Source of the DNA: Chitinophagales bacterium
GTDB taxonomy: Bacteria; Bacteroidota; Bacteroidia; Chitinophagales; JADIYW01
Assembly (NCBI GenBank): GCA_023957245.1
Contig: JAMLHJ010000010.1
Location: 1-64,000 of the forward strand
Length of the DNA stretch: 64,000 bases
Direction: 5' to 3'
Shown: in pieces, positions 18,072 to 27,549 of the stretch
Position numbering within the stretch: position 1 is the stretch's first letter
Layout: each line of letters starts with the position of its first letter
Position numbers and translations under genes: made by a program
The notes under the pieces: model-generated
What the model was told of the DNA's origin: nothing
The model's input: the letters and a program-made list of their open reading frames with translations, nothing else
Databases searched by the model: none

Positions 18072-18104
18072 ATAAAAAAAGGGCGAACATAAATATTCAC
18101 CCTT
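18072..18104 (-). terminator. Rho-independent terminator of nrdBA
   Basis: On the minus strand, AAGGGTGAA and TTCGCCCTT form a 9-bp stem with one mismatch and an 8-nt loop, followed by a run of seven T. It lies about 36 bp past the nrdA stop. Confidence 0.8.
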
Positions 18105-18139
18105 CCTATTTTACTATTGAATTAATCAATTATTTCAAA

Positions 18140-19786
18140 CTATGCTTCACAACTTTTACAAACTACCAAGCTGTTTACTAATTCCTTAGAGACACTTTGG
18201 CTTCTTTGATAGTAAAGAGATTTAACACCTAATTTCCATGCTTCTATCATCAATCTATTTACTTCTTTAACTGGCACATTAGAAGGGATATTCAAATTCA
18301 GACTTTGTGCTTGATCAATATATTTTTGACGTAAAGAAGCTTGTAAGATGATTTCGTATTGGCTGATTTCTTTAAAAGTTTTAAAAATATCCTTTTCGTC
18401 TTGAGATAAACCAGCCACATGTTGAACACTACCATGGTTGAGCATTATTTCTCTCCAAACATCTTCAGTATCTAAACCTTTTTCTTTCAACAATTCTTTC
18501 AGGTATTTATTTTTACGCATAAAATTACCTTTTGCCAATCCCGCTTTATAGTAATTACTACTGAAAGGTTCAATACCTGGAGATGTCTGACCTAAAATAG
18601 CTGATGAAGATGTTGTTGGCGCAATTGCCAATAATGTTGTATTTCTCCTATCATAACCTTTCAATAAATCTGGTTCACCGTATATACGAGCCAATTCCTT
18701 AGAGGCTTTCAAAGATTTATCTTGTAAGTCTTTAAATATTTTAGTAGTCAGCGTTTTAGCTTCCAAACTTTCAAATGCTATTCTATTTTTCTGCAAGTAG
18801 GAATGCCAGCCCATCACTCCCAATCCCAAAGCTCTATGCCTTTTGGCAAAATTATGTGCTGATTGTAAGTAGTAATTTCCTTCAGTTTTGGCAATAAATT
18901 CAGACATTACAGCATCTAAGAAGAATGTAGCTAATTTGACTGCTTCTGTATCTTTCCACTCATCATATAATTCTAGATTCATTGAAGAAAGACAACATAC
19001 AAATGATTCATCATTGGAAGAAGGTAAAGCGATTTCCGAACAAAGATTACTTGCATTGATAGTCATGTTTTTATCCTTATAGACATCAGGTTTGTTTCTA
19101 TTCACATTATCTGTAAAGAAGATATAAGGCAATCCTTTTTGCTGGCGGCTTTCCAATACTTTCGCCCATATCTCACGTTTCTCGACATCTCCTTCTATCA
19201 TTTCTTGCATCCAGTAATCTGATACACAAACTGCAAAAAATAAATTTTGGATAGGACTTCCAATATTTTTAATCTCTAAAAACTCTTTGATATCATTATG
19301 ATCTATATCCAAATATGCTGCAAAAGCTCCTCTCCTCACTCCTCCTTGAGATATAGTATCCATAGCAGTATCAAACAGTTTCATAAAACTGACAGCACCA
19401 CTACTCTTACCATTATCAGTTACTGCGCTACCTCTCGCACGCAACTCACCAAAATATCCTGATGTGCCACCACCGATTTTAGTCTGCATGATAACTTCAC
19501 CCAACTTGTGTGTGATGCCTTCAATATGGTCAGGCACATGAACATTGAAACAAGATATTGGCAGACCTCTTTCAGTACCCATATTTGCCCATATAGGAGA
19601 AGATAAGCTCATCCAGCCTCTTTCTATCATCTCCGTAAAAGCTTCTACAAGTTCTGGTTTGTACAATCTTTTTGCAGCAGCGGTTGCAACTCGCTCAATT
19701 GCTTTCTGAGGAGTTTCTCCTTTCAATAAATAACCGCGATTCAATATTTGCTCGCTTTCTTCGTTCAGCCACCAAAGTCTCTCCAT
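18140..19786 (-). CDS. nrdA: Ribonucleoside-diphosphate reductase large (alpha) subunit, short form
   Basis: Reduces NDPs to dNDPs together with NrdB. All class I active-site residues are visible: a Cys in LPISCFNVHVPD, the thiyl Cys in NLCSEIALP, the partner Cys in FVCCLSSMNL, the radical-transfer YY in SLYYQRSQS, and the C-terminal CKSC dithiol. At 548 residues it is much shorter than E. coli NrdA (761). It begins directly at the reductase N-terminal helix (ERLWWLNEESEQIL) and has no N-terminal ATP-cone, so dATP overall-activity control through an alpha cone should be absent. The start is 46 bp after the nrdB stop, and the gene is followed by a strong terminator. Confidence 0.95.
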   Translation of the reverse strand: MERLWWLNEESEQILNRGYLLKGETPQKAIERVATAAAKRLYKPELVEAFTEMIERGWMSLSSPIWANMGTERGLPISCFNVHVPDHIEGITHKLGEVIMQTKIGGGTSGYFGELRARGSAVTDNGKSSGAVSFMKLFDTAMDTISQGGVRRGAFAAYLDIDHNDIKEFLEIKNIGSPIQNLFFAVCVSDYWMQEMIEGDVEKREIWAKVLESRQQKGLPYIFFTDNVNRNKPDVYKDKNMTINASNLCSEIALPSSNDESFVCCLSSMNLELYDEWKDTEAVKLATFFLDAVMSEFIAKTEGNYYLQSAHNFAKRHRALGLGVMGWHSYLQKNRIAFESLEAKTLTTKIFKDLQDKSLKASKELARIYGEPDLLKGYDRRNTTLLAIAPTTSSSAILGQTSPGIEPFSSNYYKAGLAKGNFMRKNKYLKELLKEKGLDTEDVWREIMLNHGSVQHVAGLSQDEKDIFKTFKEISQYEIILQASLRQKYIDQAQSLNLNIPSNVPVKEVNRLMIEAWKLGVKSLYYQRSQSVSKELVNSLVVCKSCEA

Positions 19787-19832
19787 AGATTAAGGTCTAA
19801 TATATTTTTATAATGGGTAAGTCTATATTCTA

Positions 19833-20807
19833 TTAAAACAAATCGTTTGCGGTAATACTCTTATCATGTTTAGTATAATCCACAGGTCTTTTTGCAAAAA
19901 AATCATCTAAGCTATTAGCAAATACTTCTTCTTCAAACCATACCATCGGTTGGTAATCTTCATGAGAAATATTGAATAACTTCTCCATATTGATTTTTAC
20001 TAAGCTATCATCAATTCTGAATTTCATAAAATTCAATAAATTGATTTTAGAAATAGTATTCAATTCGCCATTTTCAAAAATCCAATCCAAAATTTCAGAT
20101 TCAATTGCAATAGATTCTTTCACGACTCTATTGATTTCATTAATGGTTTCTTGATCAAAATAATCTGGAATTTCTTCTCTAATTTTATTGACCAAATAAA
20201 TACCAGCATTAGCATGTACTTGTTCATCTACAGAAGTCCAAGCAATAATATTACTTACATTTTTCATCACTCCTTTGAAACGAGTGAAAGATAAAACTAT
20301 AGCAAACTGGCTAAATAATGATACATTCTCAATAAGTATGGTAAATAATATTAATGAAGTCAAATAATCTTTCTGATTCTCTGCTTTTGAATGTTTCAAA
20401 GCGTCTGATAGATATTGTATTCTTTTGAATATAGATGGTATCTCTACTACACGTTCAAATTCATTATTATAACCCAAGACTTCCAATAATCTTGAATACG
20501 CTTCTGAGTGTCTAAATTCACACTCGGCAAATGTACTGCCTAGTCCATTCAATTCAGGTTTGGGAAGATGCTTATATAAATCACCCCAAAAACTTTTAAC
20601 ATTCACCTCAATCTGTGCAATAGCTAATAAACTGCGCTTGATAGCTTCCTGCTCAATAGGCGAAAGGTGTGAATGAAAATCTTGAATATCTGCAGTAAAA
20701 TCTATTTCAGAATGCACCCAAAAAGATTTGTTGATAGCATCGGTAAATTCTAACACTTCCGGATATTCGAAAGGTTTGTAATTGATACGTTTTGTAAAAA
20801 TACTCAT
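19833..20807 (-). CDS. nrdB: Ribonucleoside-diphosphate reductase small (beta) subunit
   Basis: A 324-residue ferritin-like protein that holds the diiron-tyrosyl radical. The radical site is ECEFRHSEAYSRLLE: Glu and His ligands with the Tyr four residues after the His, as in class Ia NrdB. Later ligands are in ILIENVSLF and SVDEQVHANAG. The C-terminal tail SITANDLF is the alpha-binding peptide. The start at 20807 (MSIFTKRINYKPFEYP) fits the family; the frame extends 13 codons upstream but with no support. It lies upstream of nrdA in one operon. No ATP-cone is fused to either end, so neither subunit shows an obvious allosteric activity domain. Confidence 0.95.
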   Translation of the reverse strand: MSIFTKRINYKPFEYPEVLEFTDAINKSFWVHSEIDFTADIQDFHSHLSPIEQEAIKRSLLAIAQIEVNVKSFWGDLYKHLPKPELNGLGSTFAECEFRHSEAYSRLLEVLGYNNEFERVVEIPSIFKRIQYLSDALKHSKAENQKDYLTSLILFTILIENVSLFSQFAIVLSFTRFKGVMKNVSNIIAWTSVDEQVHANAGIYLVNKIREEIPDYFDQETINEINRVVKESIAIESEILDWIFENGELNTISKINLLNFMKFRIDDSLVKINMEKLFNISHEDYQPMVWFEEEVFANSLDDFFAKRPVDYTKHDKSITANDLF

Positions 20808-21287
20808 CGCCTGTTTTTTTAAACTTCTTATTTGTAAAAAAATCAACTCAAAGCATAATGAATCAAATCCCTTTTGCTTTAAGCCATTGCTTATAGATTT
20901 AAAAACTTTTACCCGAAATCACTCAAAAGATTTCACCACACTCCAAATACAAATCTTAAAATCTATTTTTCAAATGTAATTGGACATTTTTAGTTTTAAA
21001 AAAAAAATGATTTTAAGTTATGGACAAAATGTTAATCAATGTTTAAAACTATTTTACACTATTTTCACTATACTGATTATTAGTACATTACATATTATTT
21101 CGTTATTTATCCATTTGAATTTTAAAAATAAAATTTTACTCAGTAAAAAAATTATTACTAACTATTTTCTATGAGTAATTAAAAAGGAATTTTTACAATA
21201 AATAGATAATTGCTTTACTATCAAATACGCCAAAACGTACTATATAGCTATATTTTGAAAATGAAATTAAAAGGGGAAGATTTCTTA
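20808..21287. other. Gene-free region upstream of nrdB
   Basis: Very AT-rich, about 480 bp. Apart from the candidate -7 box at 20971-20978 I see no gene. A 64-codon open frame at 20980-21174 gives a hydrophobic, low-complexity translation and is probably chance. No clear pair of NrdR boxes was found. Confidence 0.6.
20971..20978 (-). promoter_or_regulatory. -7 promoter element (TACATTTG) of nrdBA
   Basis: An exact TAnnTTTG on the minus strand, about 165 bases upstream of the nrdB ATG. It would give a 5' leader of roughly 160 nt. A -33 TTTG was not seen. Confidence 0.4.
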
Positions 21288-22133
21288 CTATTCAATAAAA
21301 TCAACTGTCTTACTTAGCAACAGTTTCAAATGTTCGTAATTGACTAGATCACTTAATGGATGTTTTCCACCGAAATTATGGTCAGCATCATCCATAATAT
21401 ACAATTCAGATTGAGGATTAACTTTATGAAATTGATGTGCAATATCTACAGGAACTGTGGAGTCATCAGCACCATGCATTATAAGCCATGGAATAGAAAT
21501 TTGTGCAGCAGCCTTTTGAATATTTAACTTTTCTTCATTTAGCAATACATCTTCATACAAGCTATAATTCAAAGGCATTTGTTGTTTTGTCCTAGAATTA
21601 TAGGTAAAAATTTGTCCTTCATGCTTCCATTGCTCAACAAATTCGTTACTAGAAGCGAAAAAAGTACCAAATGAGCCAGTTGCCGCCCAAGTAATCAGTT
21701 TGACAATACGTTTATCTTGTGCTGCTTTCAATATAGAAATTCCTCCTCCTCTACTATGCCCTATCAAAATAACTTTTTCACAATTAGCTCCTTGAGCTTT
21801 CAATAATGGAGATTTTTGAACTTCATCTAATACACAACCCAAATCAAACAACTCTTTGCTATAAGTATTTTGAGCAAATAAGTCCAATCTACAAAAATCA
21901 GTAGGCTGTTCTATACTCGTACCATTATGAGAAAAATTGAACATGATAACAATATGACCATTATCTGCAATCTGTTCGCCTATCATAGGGAAATGACCCC
22001 AATCCATGAACCCTTTAAATCCATGAGCAATAATAACAGGAAAAGGAGATTTTAATACTTTTGGAATAAAATATTTGATAACAATTTTCTCATTATCAGC
22101 ACCTTGTATTTGAAACAAATAAATTTCAGACAT
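21288..22133 (-). CDS. Alpha/beta hydrolase (dienelactone-hydrolase/esterase-like)
   Basis: A 281-residue soluble hydrolase with no signal peptide. The oxyanion region is VIIAHGFKGFMDWG (~34), the nucleophile elbow is GHSRGGGIS (Ser at about 126), the acid is in HGADDSTVP (~231), and the catalytic His is in DDADHNFGG (~262). Length and motif order fit small serine esterases or peptidases (S9-like). The substrate is unknown. It lies one base downstream of a TPR-protein gene, with which it is surely co-transcribed. Confidence 0.88.
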   Translation of the reverse strand: MSEIYLFQIQGADNEKIVIKYFIPKVLKSPFPVIIAHGFKGFMDWGHFPMIGEQIADNGHIVIMFNFSHNGTSIEQPTDFCRLDLFAQNTYSKELFDLGCVLDEVQKSPLLKAQGANCEKVILIGHSRGGGISILKAAQDKRIVKLITWAATGSFGTFFASSNEFVEQWKHEGQIFTYNSRTKQQMPLNYSLYEDVLLNEEKLNIQKAAAQISIPWLIMHGADDSTVPVDIAHQFHKVNPQSELYIMDDADHNFGGKHPLSDLVNYEHLKLLLSKTVDFIE

Positions 22134-22134
22134 C

Positions 22135-22941
22135 TTACTTTGAACAATTAGATTTCAATTCTTTCAATGCTTCAAGCTTCCCCAATTTGTATGCCTTATC
22201 TAAATCTTTACAAGAATTAATCACATCTCCCAACATTTTTCGGCACATTCCTCTATAATAAAGTGCAGTAGCATTATCTGGTTCTCTCAATAACACACTT
22301 GTATAATCAGCAATTGCATCTTGATATTTACCTAATTGATAATTGACAAGTCCTCTTCCTTGATATGGTTTTATATATGTAGGTTTGGTCATAATGGCAA
22401 AATCAAAATCATTCAAAGCTCCCAACGGATCATTCAACTGCACCTTGACATAAGCTCTTCCTTCATACAATAAAAACTGAGAAGGTTCGAGTTCAATAGC
22501 CTTACTATATTCAATATTTGAACCTAAAAAATCTTTTGCGGCATATTTTGTGAGTGCAGCGATATATAACATTTTCCAATCATTGGGGCGTAATTCTACA
22601 GCTTTTTCAGCGTGCTTTATTGAGTTTTTGCTATCACCCAAATCCATCAGAATATATGCCTGTAAAAAATGGTATTCATACCTTTCAGGTTGTTTGGCAA
22701 TTGCTTTTTTCATGAGCTTGGCAGCATATACCAAGTTGCCTTTTTGATAATTATAATTGGCATCAGAAAAATATCTATTAGCACTATTTTGATCGGCGAT
22801 ATCATAAGGCAATGAAAAAATTGCCAACTCGTCTTTGACATGAATAGTGTCAGATTTTAATTCTTTCAACTGTGCTTTTTGAGCATAACATTGAAGAGAA
22901 AATCCAACAGCAATTATTAGAAGAAAATTTTTAATCATCAT
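22135..22941 (-). CDS. TPR-repeat periplasmic protein
   Basis: A 268-residue protein with a signal peptide (FLLIIAVGFSLQCYAQ) and about five tetratricopeptide repeats between residues 50 and 250, such as YEYHFLQAYILMDLGDSKNS and TALYYRGMCRKMLGD. The Cys in the signal region (LQCYAQ) is not a lipobox. TPRs mediate protein-protein contacts; the partner is unknown. The stop is one base from the next gene, an alpha/beta hydrolase. Confidence 0.85.
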   Translation of the reverse strand: MMIKNFLLIIAVGFSLQCYAQKAQLKELKSDTIHVKDELAIFSLPYDIADQNSANRYFSDANYNYQKGNLVYAAKLMKKAIAKQPERYEYHFLQAYILMDLGDSKNSIKHAEKAVELRPNDWKMLYIAALTKYAAKDFLGSNIEYSKAIELEPSQFLLYEGRAYVKVQLNDPLGALNDFDFAIMTKPTYIKPYQGRGLVNYQLGKYQDAIADYTSVLLREPDNATALYYRGMCRKMLGDVINSCKDLDKAYKLGKLEALKELKSNCSK

Positions 22942-23002
22942 ATTGGGTAAAAATACGGATTTCTATAAATAAATTAAATACAGACCAATATTACAAAAGA
23001 TA

Positions 23003-25423
23003 TTAAACTTTCAAATCGACTAGAGTAACACCATCACCACCAAATTCTGGCAATTCAAATTCAAAATTGATAACAGATGGTTGTTTTTTTAAACTATAAT
23101 GTACTGCTTGACGAATAGCTCCAGTCCCTCTTCCATGAATCACTCTCACTCTATTGTATCCATACATGACTGCTTTGTCCAAAAATAGATCTAAGCTTCT
23201 CAAAGCTTCATCTTTCATCATTCCTCTCAAATCAACTTGATTTTCAAAAGCAGCTTTTTCAGACATTTTCTGAGCAGTATTTATAATTGCTTTAGGGATA
23301 TTACTTTTCTTCTGATGTACAACTTCCAACTGTTCTATCTTAACCAAAGAAGACATCATACCAAAACTGACTAAAGCTTTATTTTTTCTCATTTCAATCA
23401 CCTCTCCTATCTCTGAACCATCTTTCAGCCTTACAGAACGCCCTACGTCAATGATTGGCAGAAGTTCTTCTATATGTTCAATTTCTTCATTTTTTTCAAA
23501 GATTTCAACGACAGGTTCTTTTTCCAATTCGGCTCTTTGTGTATCAATATACTTCCTTGTTTCAATAAATTTTTCTTTATTTCCCTTATCTTCTTTCCAT
23601 TCTCTCATTAATTTTTCAAGCTCACGATTCATAGAATTAAAATTGTCTAAGGACTTTGCTTTAAAATCTTTTAATAATTTTTTCTTTTCTTTCTCTAAGT
23701 CTTTTTTGAGCTGTTCATAAGTCAATTGTAATTGTTCAACTTGTTTTTCTCGCTGTTGCAATGCCTTTCTCAATCCCTTTACATACTGTTTTTCATACTG
23801 AATCTCAGTCAAAGACATTTCCATTTCTTTATTTTGCTCACCAATCTTTTCTTTTGCAGACTGAATAATCGATGGATTTAACTCTGCTTTTTGTGCAATT
23901 TCAAAAGTAAATGAACTGCCAGGGCTACCAATATGTAAATGATATAAAGGTTCTAAATGTTTATTGTCAAAACTCATCGCCCCATTTTGTACGCCTTCGG
24001 TACGAGCGCCCCATGCTTTCAGGTTGGCATAGTGAGTTGTAACGATAGAATAAGTACCACTTTGTCTCAAAGATTCCATGACAGCTTCAGCGATTGCACC
24101 ACCTAATGTCGGATCAGTACCATGACCTAATTCATCTAATAGTACCAAAGTATCCTGATGTGAATTGTCAGTAAAATATTTTAAATTTTTCAAATGAGAA
24201 CTATATGTACTTAAATCATTTTCAATAGATTGAGCATCACCAATATCAACAAAAAATTGTTTAAAAATAGGTAAGACACTTCCTTCATGAGCGGGTATCA
24301 TCATTCCAAATTGAAACATGAGCTGTAACAATCCAGCAGATTTCAATACAACAGATTTCCCTCCAGCATTTGGACCTGAAATCAACAAAATTTTCTCAGT
24401 GGGTTCAAGGAGTAAATGATTTTCTATTACTTTTTTACCTTTTTTCTTATAGTTGAGATATAGTAAAGGGTGTCTAAATCCCATTAATTGATACAGACCA
24501 TTTTTACTTATTTTTGGAGCAATAGCAATAGTTTCCATTGCAAAATATGCTTTAGCACGTACTGCATCATATAAAGATAGAATGTCTAAATACCTTCTAA
24601 AATGTTTAAGATACGGTCTGATATATTCAGTCAATAGTTTAAGTATTCGTTCAATTTCTCTTCTTTCTTCTCGCTTCAATGCAGCAAGTTCATTATTGAT
24701 AATCACAGTTTCTTGTGGTTCAATAAAAGCAATATTTCCACTTGAAGAATCATCATAATAAATTCCAGATACACTTCTTTTAAATTCTGCTTTTACTGCC
24801 AATACCTTTCGTCCACTACGCACCCCTTCATCTTGGTCAGCCAGAAAACCCTGAGATTTGTATCTTCTCATGACTTTTCCAAAAACTAATAATTGTTCTC
24901 GTTCAAGTTCCAAAATCTTCCGTCTGATTATCCCCAATTCAGGAGAAGCACTCTCTTTGACAATCTCTTGTTCATCATCAATCACTCTATTGATTTCTTT
25001 CAATAATGACTTATCCCAATATACTTCTTTGATTACAGTCTCTAAATAAGGATATGTTTCACTTCTTTTCTTCTGAGTGAAAAAAGATAAAATATCATGA
25101 AAAGTAATTAAAGCCTTAGAAACTTTTACAAACTCATATTCTGTCAGAGCAGCACCAATTATTGAGATTTTATCTATAAAAGGTAAATCATCATATCCTT
25201 TCACAGGGAAATAGTTGTCTGTTTCTATTATCTGCTTGAACTCTACTACTTGTTGAATATTTGCATACAAATCTTCTTCTTCAATAATGAAATTTTGATG
25301 CTCCAATCTCTCTACTCCAAGACTACCAAAACAAAGCAATTTTAGTTTTTCTAATAATATAGGAAAATCCAATTTATTGATCGCCTCACTGGGATAGACA
25401 TTAAAATTTTCTTCAGTCCTCAT
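23003..25423 (-). CDS. mutS2: Endonuclease MutS2 with C-terminal Smr domain
   Basis: A MutS-family ATPase that suppresses homologous recombination and, in some bacteria, rescues collided ribosomes. From this start it has 806 residues. The clamp/core region (~20-320) leads to the ATPase: Walker A SGPNAGGKSVVLKSAG (~345), STYSSHLKNL, and Walker B LVLLDELGHGTDPT (~422). A long coiled coil (~520-640) and the C-terminal Smr nuclease domain (VDLRGMMKDEAL, then RVIHGRGTGAIR) follow; the mismatch-recognition domain of MutS1 is absent. The start at 25423 is preferred to 25450 because an exact promoter box lies between them, six bases before this ATG. Confidence 0.95.
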   Translation of the reverse strand: MRTEENFNVYPSEAINKLDFPILLEKLKLLCFGSLGVERLEHQNFIIEEEDLYANIQQVVEFKQIIETDNYFPVKGYDDLPFIDKISIIGAALTEYEFVKVSKALITFHDILSFFTQKKRSETYPYLETVIKEVYWDKSLLKEINRVIDDEQEIVKESASPELGIIRRKILELEREQLLVFGKVMRRYKSQGFLADQDEGVRSGRKVLAVKAEFKRSVSGIYYDDSSSGNIAFIEPQETVIINNELAALKREERREIERILKLLTEYIRPYLKHFRRYLDILSLYDAVRAKAYFAMETIAIAPKISKNGLYQLMGFRHPLLYLNYKKKGKKVIENHLLLEPTEKILLISGPNAGGKSVVLKSAGLLQLMFQFGMMIPAHEGSVLPIFKQFFVDIGDAQSIENDLSTYSSHLKNLKYFTDNSHQDTLVLLDELGHGTDPTLGGAIAEAVMESLRQSGTYSIVTTHYANLKAWGARTEGVQNGAMSFDNKHLEPLYHLHIGSPGSSFTFEIAQKAELNPSIIQSAKEKIGEQNKEMEMSLTEIQYEKQYVKGLRKALQQREKQVEQLQLTYEQLKKDLEKEKKKLLKDFKAKSLDNFNSMNRELEKLMREWKEDKGNKEKFIETRKYIDTQRAELEKEPVVEIFEKNEEIEHIEELLPIIDVGRSVRLKDGSEIGEVIEMRKNKALVSFGMMSSLVKIEQLEVVHQKKSNIPKAIINTAQKMSEKAAFENQVDLRGMMKDEALRSLDLFLDKAVMYGYNRVRVIHGRGTGAIRQAVHYSLKKQPSVINFEFELPEFGGDGVTLVDLKV

Positions 25424-25429
25424 GTTCTG

Positions 25430-25437
25430 CAAAATTA
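25430..25437 (-). promoter_or_regulatory. -7 promoter element (TAATTTTG) of mutS2
   Basis: An exact TAnnTTTG word on the minus strand, six bases before the ATG at 25423. It lies inside the longer open frame, so it decides the start and implies a leaderless mRNA. Confidence 0.6.
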
Positions 25438-25591
25438 CTTGATTCCTCATATTATTCTACACCTAATTAGATAGATAAGGATTTGATATTATGATAAGAA
25501 TACTACAAATTTGACTAAGCAATTTGAGTAATATTTGTCATTTATATTTTAATAAGGTCAACTCTAAAGAATTATTTTTTAATTTTAGCCC

Positions 25592-26785
25592 ATGCAACAA
25601 CCTACATATTCCTATTATAAAAATCTATTTGAAGGAAAAGACTTTCCATTAGCTTATGTTGATTTAGATTTATTAGACAACAATATTGAAAGTATTCAAA
25701 AAAGAGTAGGCCATAAAAAAATCAGAATTGCTTCAAAATCTATTCGTTCTACTTATATATTAAAGCATATCCTACAGCAAAACCCTATTTATCAAGGTAT
25801 TATGTCCTTTACAGGCAAAGAAGCTTTGGCATTGTTAGAAGAAGGATTTGATGATATCTTGATGGGCTACCCTATTGTCAATTCAAAAGAAATTGAAGGT
25901 TTCTGCAAAGCTACAAAAGAAGGCAAGCAAGCTGTTTTGATGGTGGACAATATTCGCCATTTTGAGTTGATAGAGAAAGAAGCATTAAAACATGATATGA
26001 TCCAACCAGTATGTATAGATGTAGATATGTCTTCTGATTATCCAGGAATACATTTTGGTGTTTATCGCTCGCCTATTAACACGCTTGAAAAATTTAAAAG
26101 CCTTGTAGATAAAGCTCAACAATTTTCTCATGTAAAAATTGTTGGCTTGATGGGCTATGAAGCTCAAATTGCTGGTGTCGGTGATGCTTCTCCTTTTAAT
26201 GGGATAAAAAACTCTGTCATCAAATTTTTAAAGAAAATCTCTATCCTTGAATTGGAAAGACGTAGAACAGCTTGTGTAAAATATCTTATCAAAAAAGGAT
26301 TAAAACCTACACTTGTCAATGGTGGAGGAACTGGAAGTATTGACAGTACTAAAAAGGAAGATTTTGTTACTGAAATAACTGTAGGTTCTGGGTTTTATTC
26401 ACCAGCACTATTTGATTACTATGAAAATTTTAAATTTCTTCCAGCTGCTGGTTATGCTGTACAAATTGTCAGAAGCCCACAAAAGGGAATGTTTACCACT
26501 TTGGGAGGTGGTTATGTAGCCTCAGGTTCTGTTTCTTTGGACAAACAACCCAAACCTTATCTTCCAGAAGGCGTACAACTGACAGAAAATGAAGGCACAG
26601 GAGAAGTTCAGACACCTTTTTATTACAACGGGAAAGCACCATTACAAATTGGAGATCCAATATTGTTCAGACACAGTAAAGCTGGTGAACTTTGCGAAAG
26701 ATTTGATTCACTTCATATTATCAGTCAGGGGAAAATAATAGATATTGTTCCAACGTACAGAGGTAAAGGCTGGACTTTCTTATAA
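25592..26785 (+). CDS. PLP-dependent alanine-racemase-fold enzyme (amino acid deaminase/aldolase family)
   Basis: A 397-residue protein of the D-threonine aldolase/D-serine dehydratase-like group of fold-III PLP enzymes. AYVDLDLLDNNIESIQKR (~21) and RIASKSIRST, with the probable PLP Lys at about 48, mark the TIM barrel. LVNGGGTGSID (~245) binds the cofactor phosphate. The C-terminal beta domain carries PILFRHSKAGELCERF (~355-370), whose His and Cys resemble the metal site of D-threonine aldolases. It should act on a D- or beta-hydroxy amino acid, but the substrate is not determined. A near-consensus TAATTTTA lies just upstream of the ATG. Confidence 0.85.
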   Translation: MQQPTYSYYKNLFEGKDFPLAYVDLDLLDNNIESIQKRVGHKKIRIASKSIRSTYILKHILQQNPIYQGIMSFTGKEALALLEEGFDDILMGYPIVNSKEIEGFCKATKEGKQAVLMVDNIRHFELIEKEALKHDMIQPVCIDVDMSSDYPGIHFGVYRSPINTLEKFKSLVDKAQQFSHVKIVGLMGYEAQIAGVGDASPFNGIKNSVIKFLKKISILELERRRTACVKYLIKKGLKPTLVNGGGTGSIDSTKKEDFVTEITVGSGFYSPALFDYYENFKFLPAAGYAVQIVRSPQKGMFTTLGGGYVASGSVSLDKQPKPYLPEGVQLTENEGTGEVQTPFYYNGKAPLQIGDPILFRHSKAGELCERFDSLHIISQGKIIDIVPTYRGKGWTFL

Positions 26786-26856
26786 AATACATTGTTTTTT
26801 TGTTTACTTTGTTGAAATAATCAATCATTCATCCTACAATAAGAAGATTTTAGAAT

Positions 26857-27549
26857 ATGGATAAAAATAAAATTCCAAAAATAATAACGATTCTTATTAG
26901 TATTCTAATGATAAGTGTGGGTATAGCTACCTCCTATTTTAATACAGTGATAACTGGACCTCTTGCAAATGGATTCTTCACCCCTATTATTGCTTTAGAA
27001 TTCATGGATAATATCAATGATTTGGTTTCATTTTTTGATATTTCTACAGTCAAACATTTAAAAGCATCACTAACAATAGGCAATCAATTGGATTATGCAT
27101 TCATGACATTGTATGGATTATTTGCAATATGTGTGGGTATATTAATTTACATAGAAACCAAAATTAAAGCTATATGGCTATCCATTCCTTTAGTCATATT
27201 GATAGTAGTTTCAGATGTATTTGAAAATCTGAATATCGCAGAAATTTTGAGTATTCAAGAATTACAGAATGCCAATTTATTATTAGAGCAACTACAGATA
27301 TTCACATGGTTGAAATGGGGAGGACTCAGCGCATTGATGTTATTGTTCTCAGTTTATTTTCTTCAAGGCAATTGGTGGAAAATTTTGATAGGAATATTTC
27401 TACTTTCAAGCATAGGTTTTTACTGTGCAGCATATTTTCTTAGAGGAATATATTGTGAGATATTTTCCTTGTCTATCATGCTCAACTTTGTCTTGTTGTT
27501 ACTCTTTTCTATCTTCTGGAGAAGTCCCAGGGAAAGTATCAATTTGTAA
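26857..27549 (+). CDS. Multi-pass membrane protein of unknown function
   Basis: A 230-residue protein with about six hydrophobic segments: near residues 9-28, 84-102, 107-125, 150-168, 175-195 and 205-222. I do not recognise the family and see no catalytic motif. Its last 51 bases overlap the 3' end of the convergent MscS gene, so residues 214-230 are encoded in antisense to the end of that channel. The order of hydrophobic segments suggests an inner-membrane protein. Confidence 0.65.
   Translation: MDKNKIPKIITILISILMISVGIATSYFNTVITGPLANGFFTPIIALEFMDNINDLVSFFDISTVKHLKASLTIGNQLDYAFMTLYGLFAICVGILIYIETKIKAIWLSIPLVILIVVSDVFENLNIAEILSIQELQNANLLLEQLQIFTWLKWGGLSALMLLFSVYFLQGNWWKILIGIFLLSSIGFYCAAYFLRGIYCEIFSLSIMLNFVLLLLFSIFWRSPRESINL

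Larger units (their letters stand above)
17431..18078. other. Repeat island A: non-coding stretch with dispersed repeats and hairpins
   Basis: About 650 bp with no convincing gene. It is made of GTG/TTTG-rich phrases (CTTTGTGAAACTTTGTGG, CTTTGCGGTTAGATTT and variants), TTCACATCTTCACATT-type runs and two hairpins. The open frames here (17590-17871 and 17957-18181) translate to low-complexity Phe/His/Leu-rich sequence with no start or family signal. Closely related phrases recur in the gene-free regions near 34.9 kb and 54.8-55.1 kb. Confidence 0.75.

Noticed and set aside
20980..21174. 64-codon hydrophobic open frame upstream of nrdB
   Set aside because: AT-rich chance frame; no start context or homology that I can recognise.
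21230..21255. Possible NrdR-box-like palindrome (ACTATATAGCTATAT)
   Set aside because: Only partly matches the consensus, lies about 430 bp from nrdB, and no second box at the usual spacing was found.
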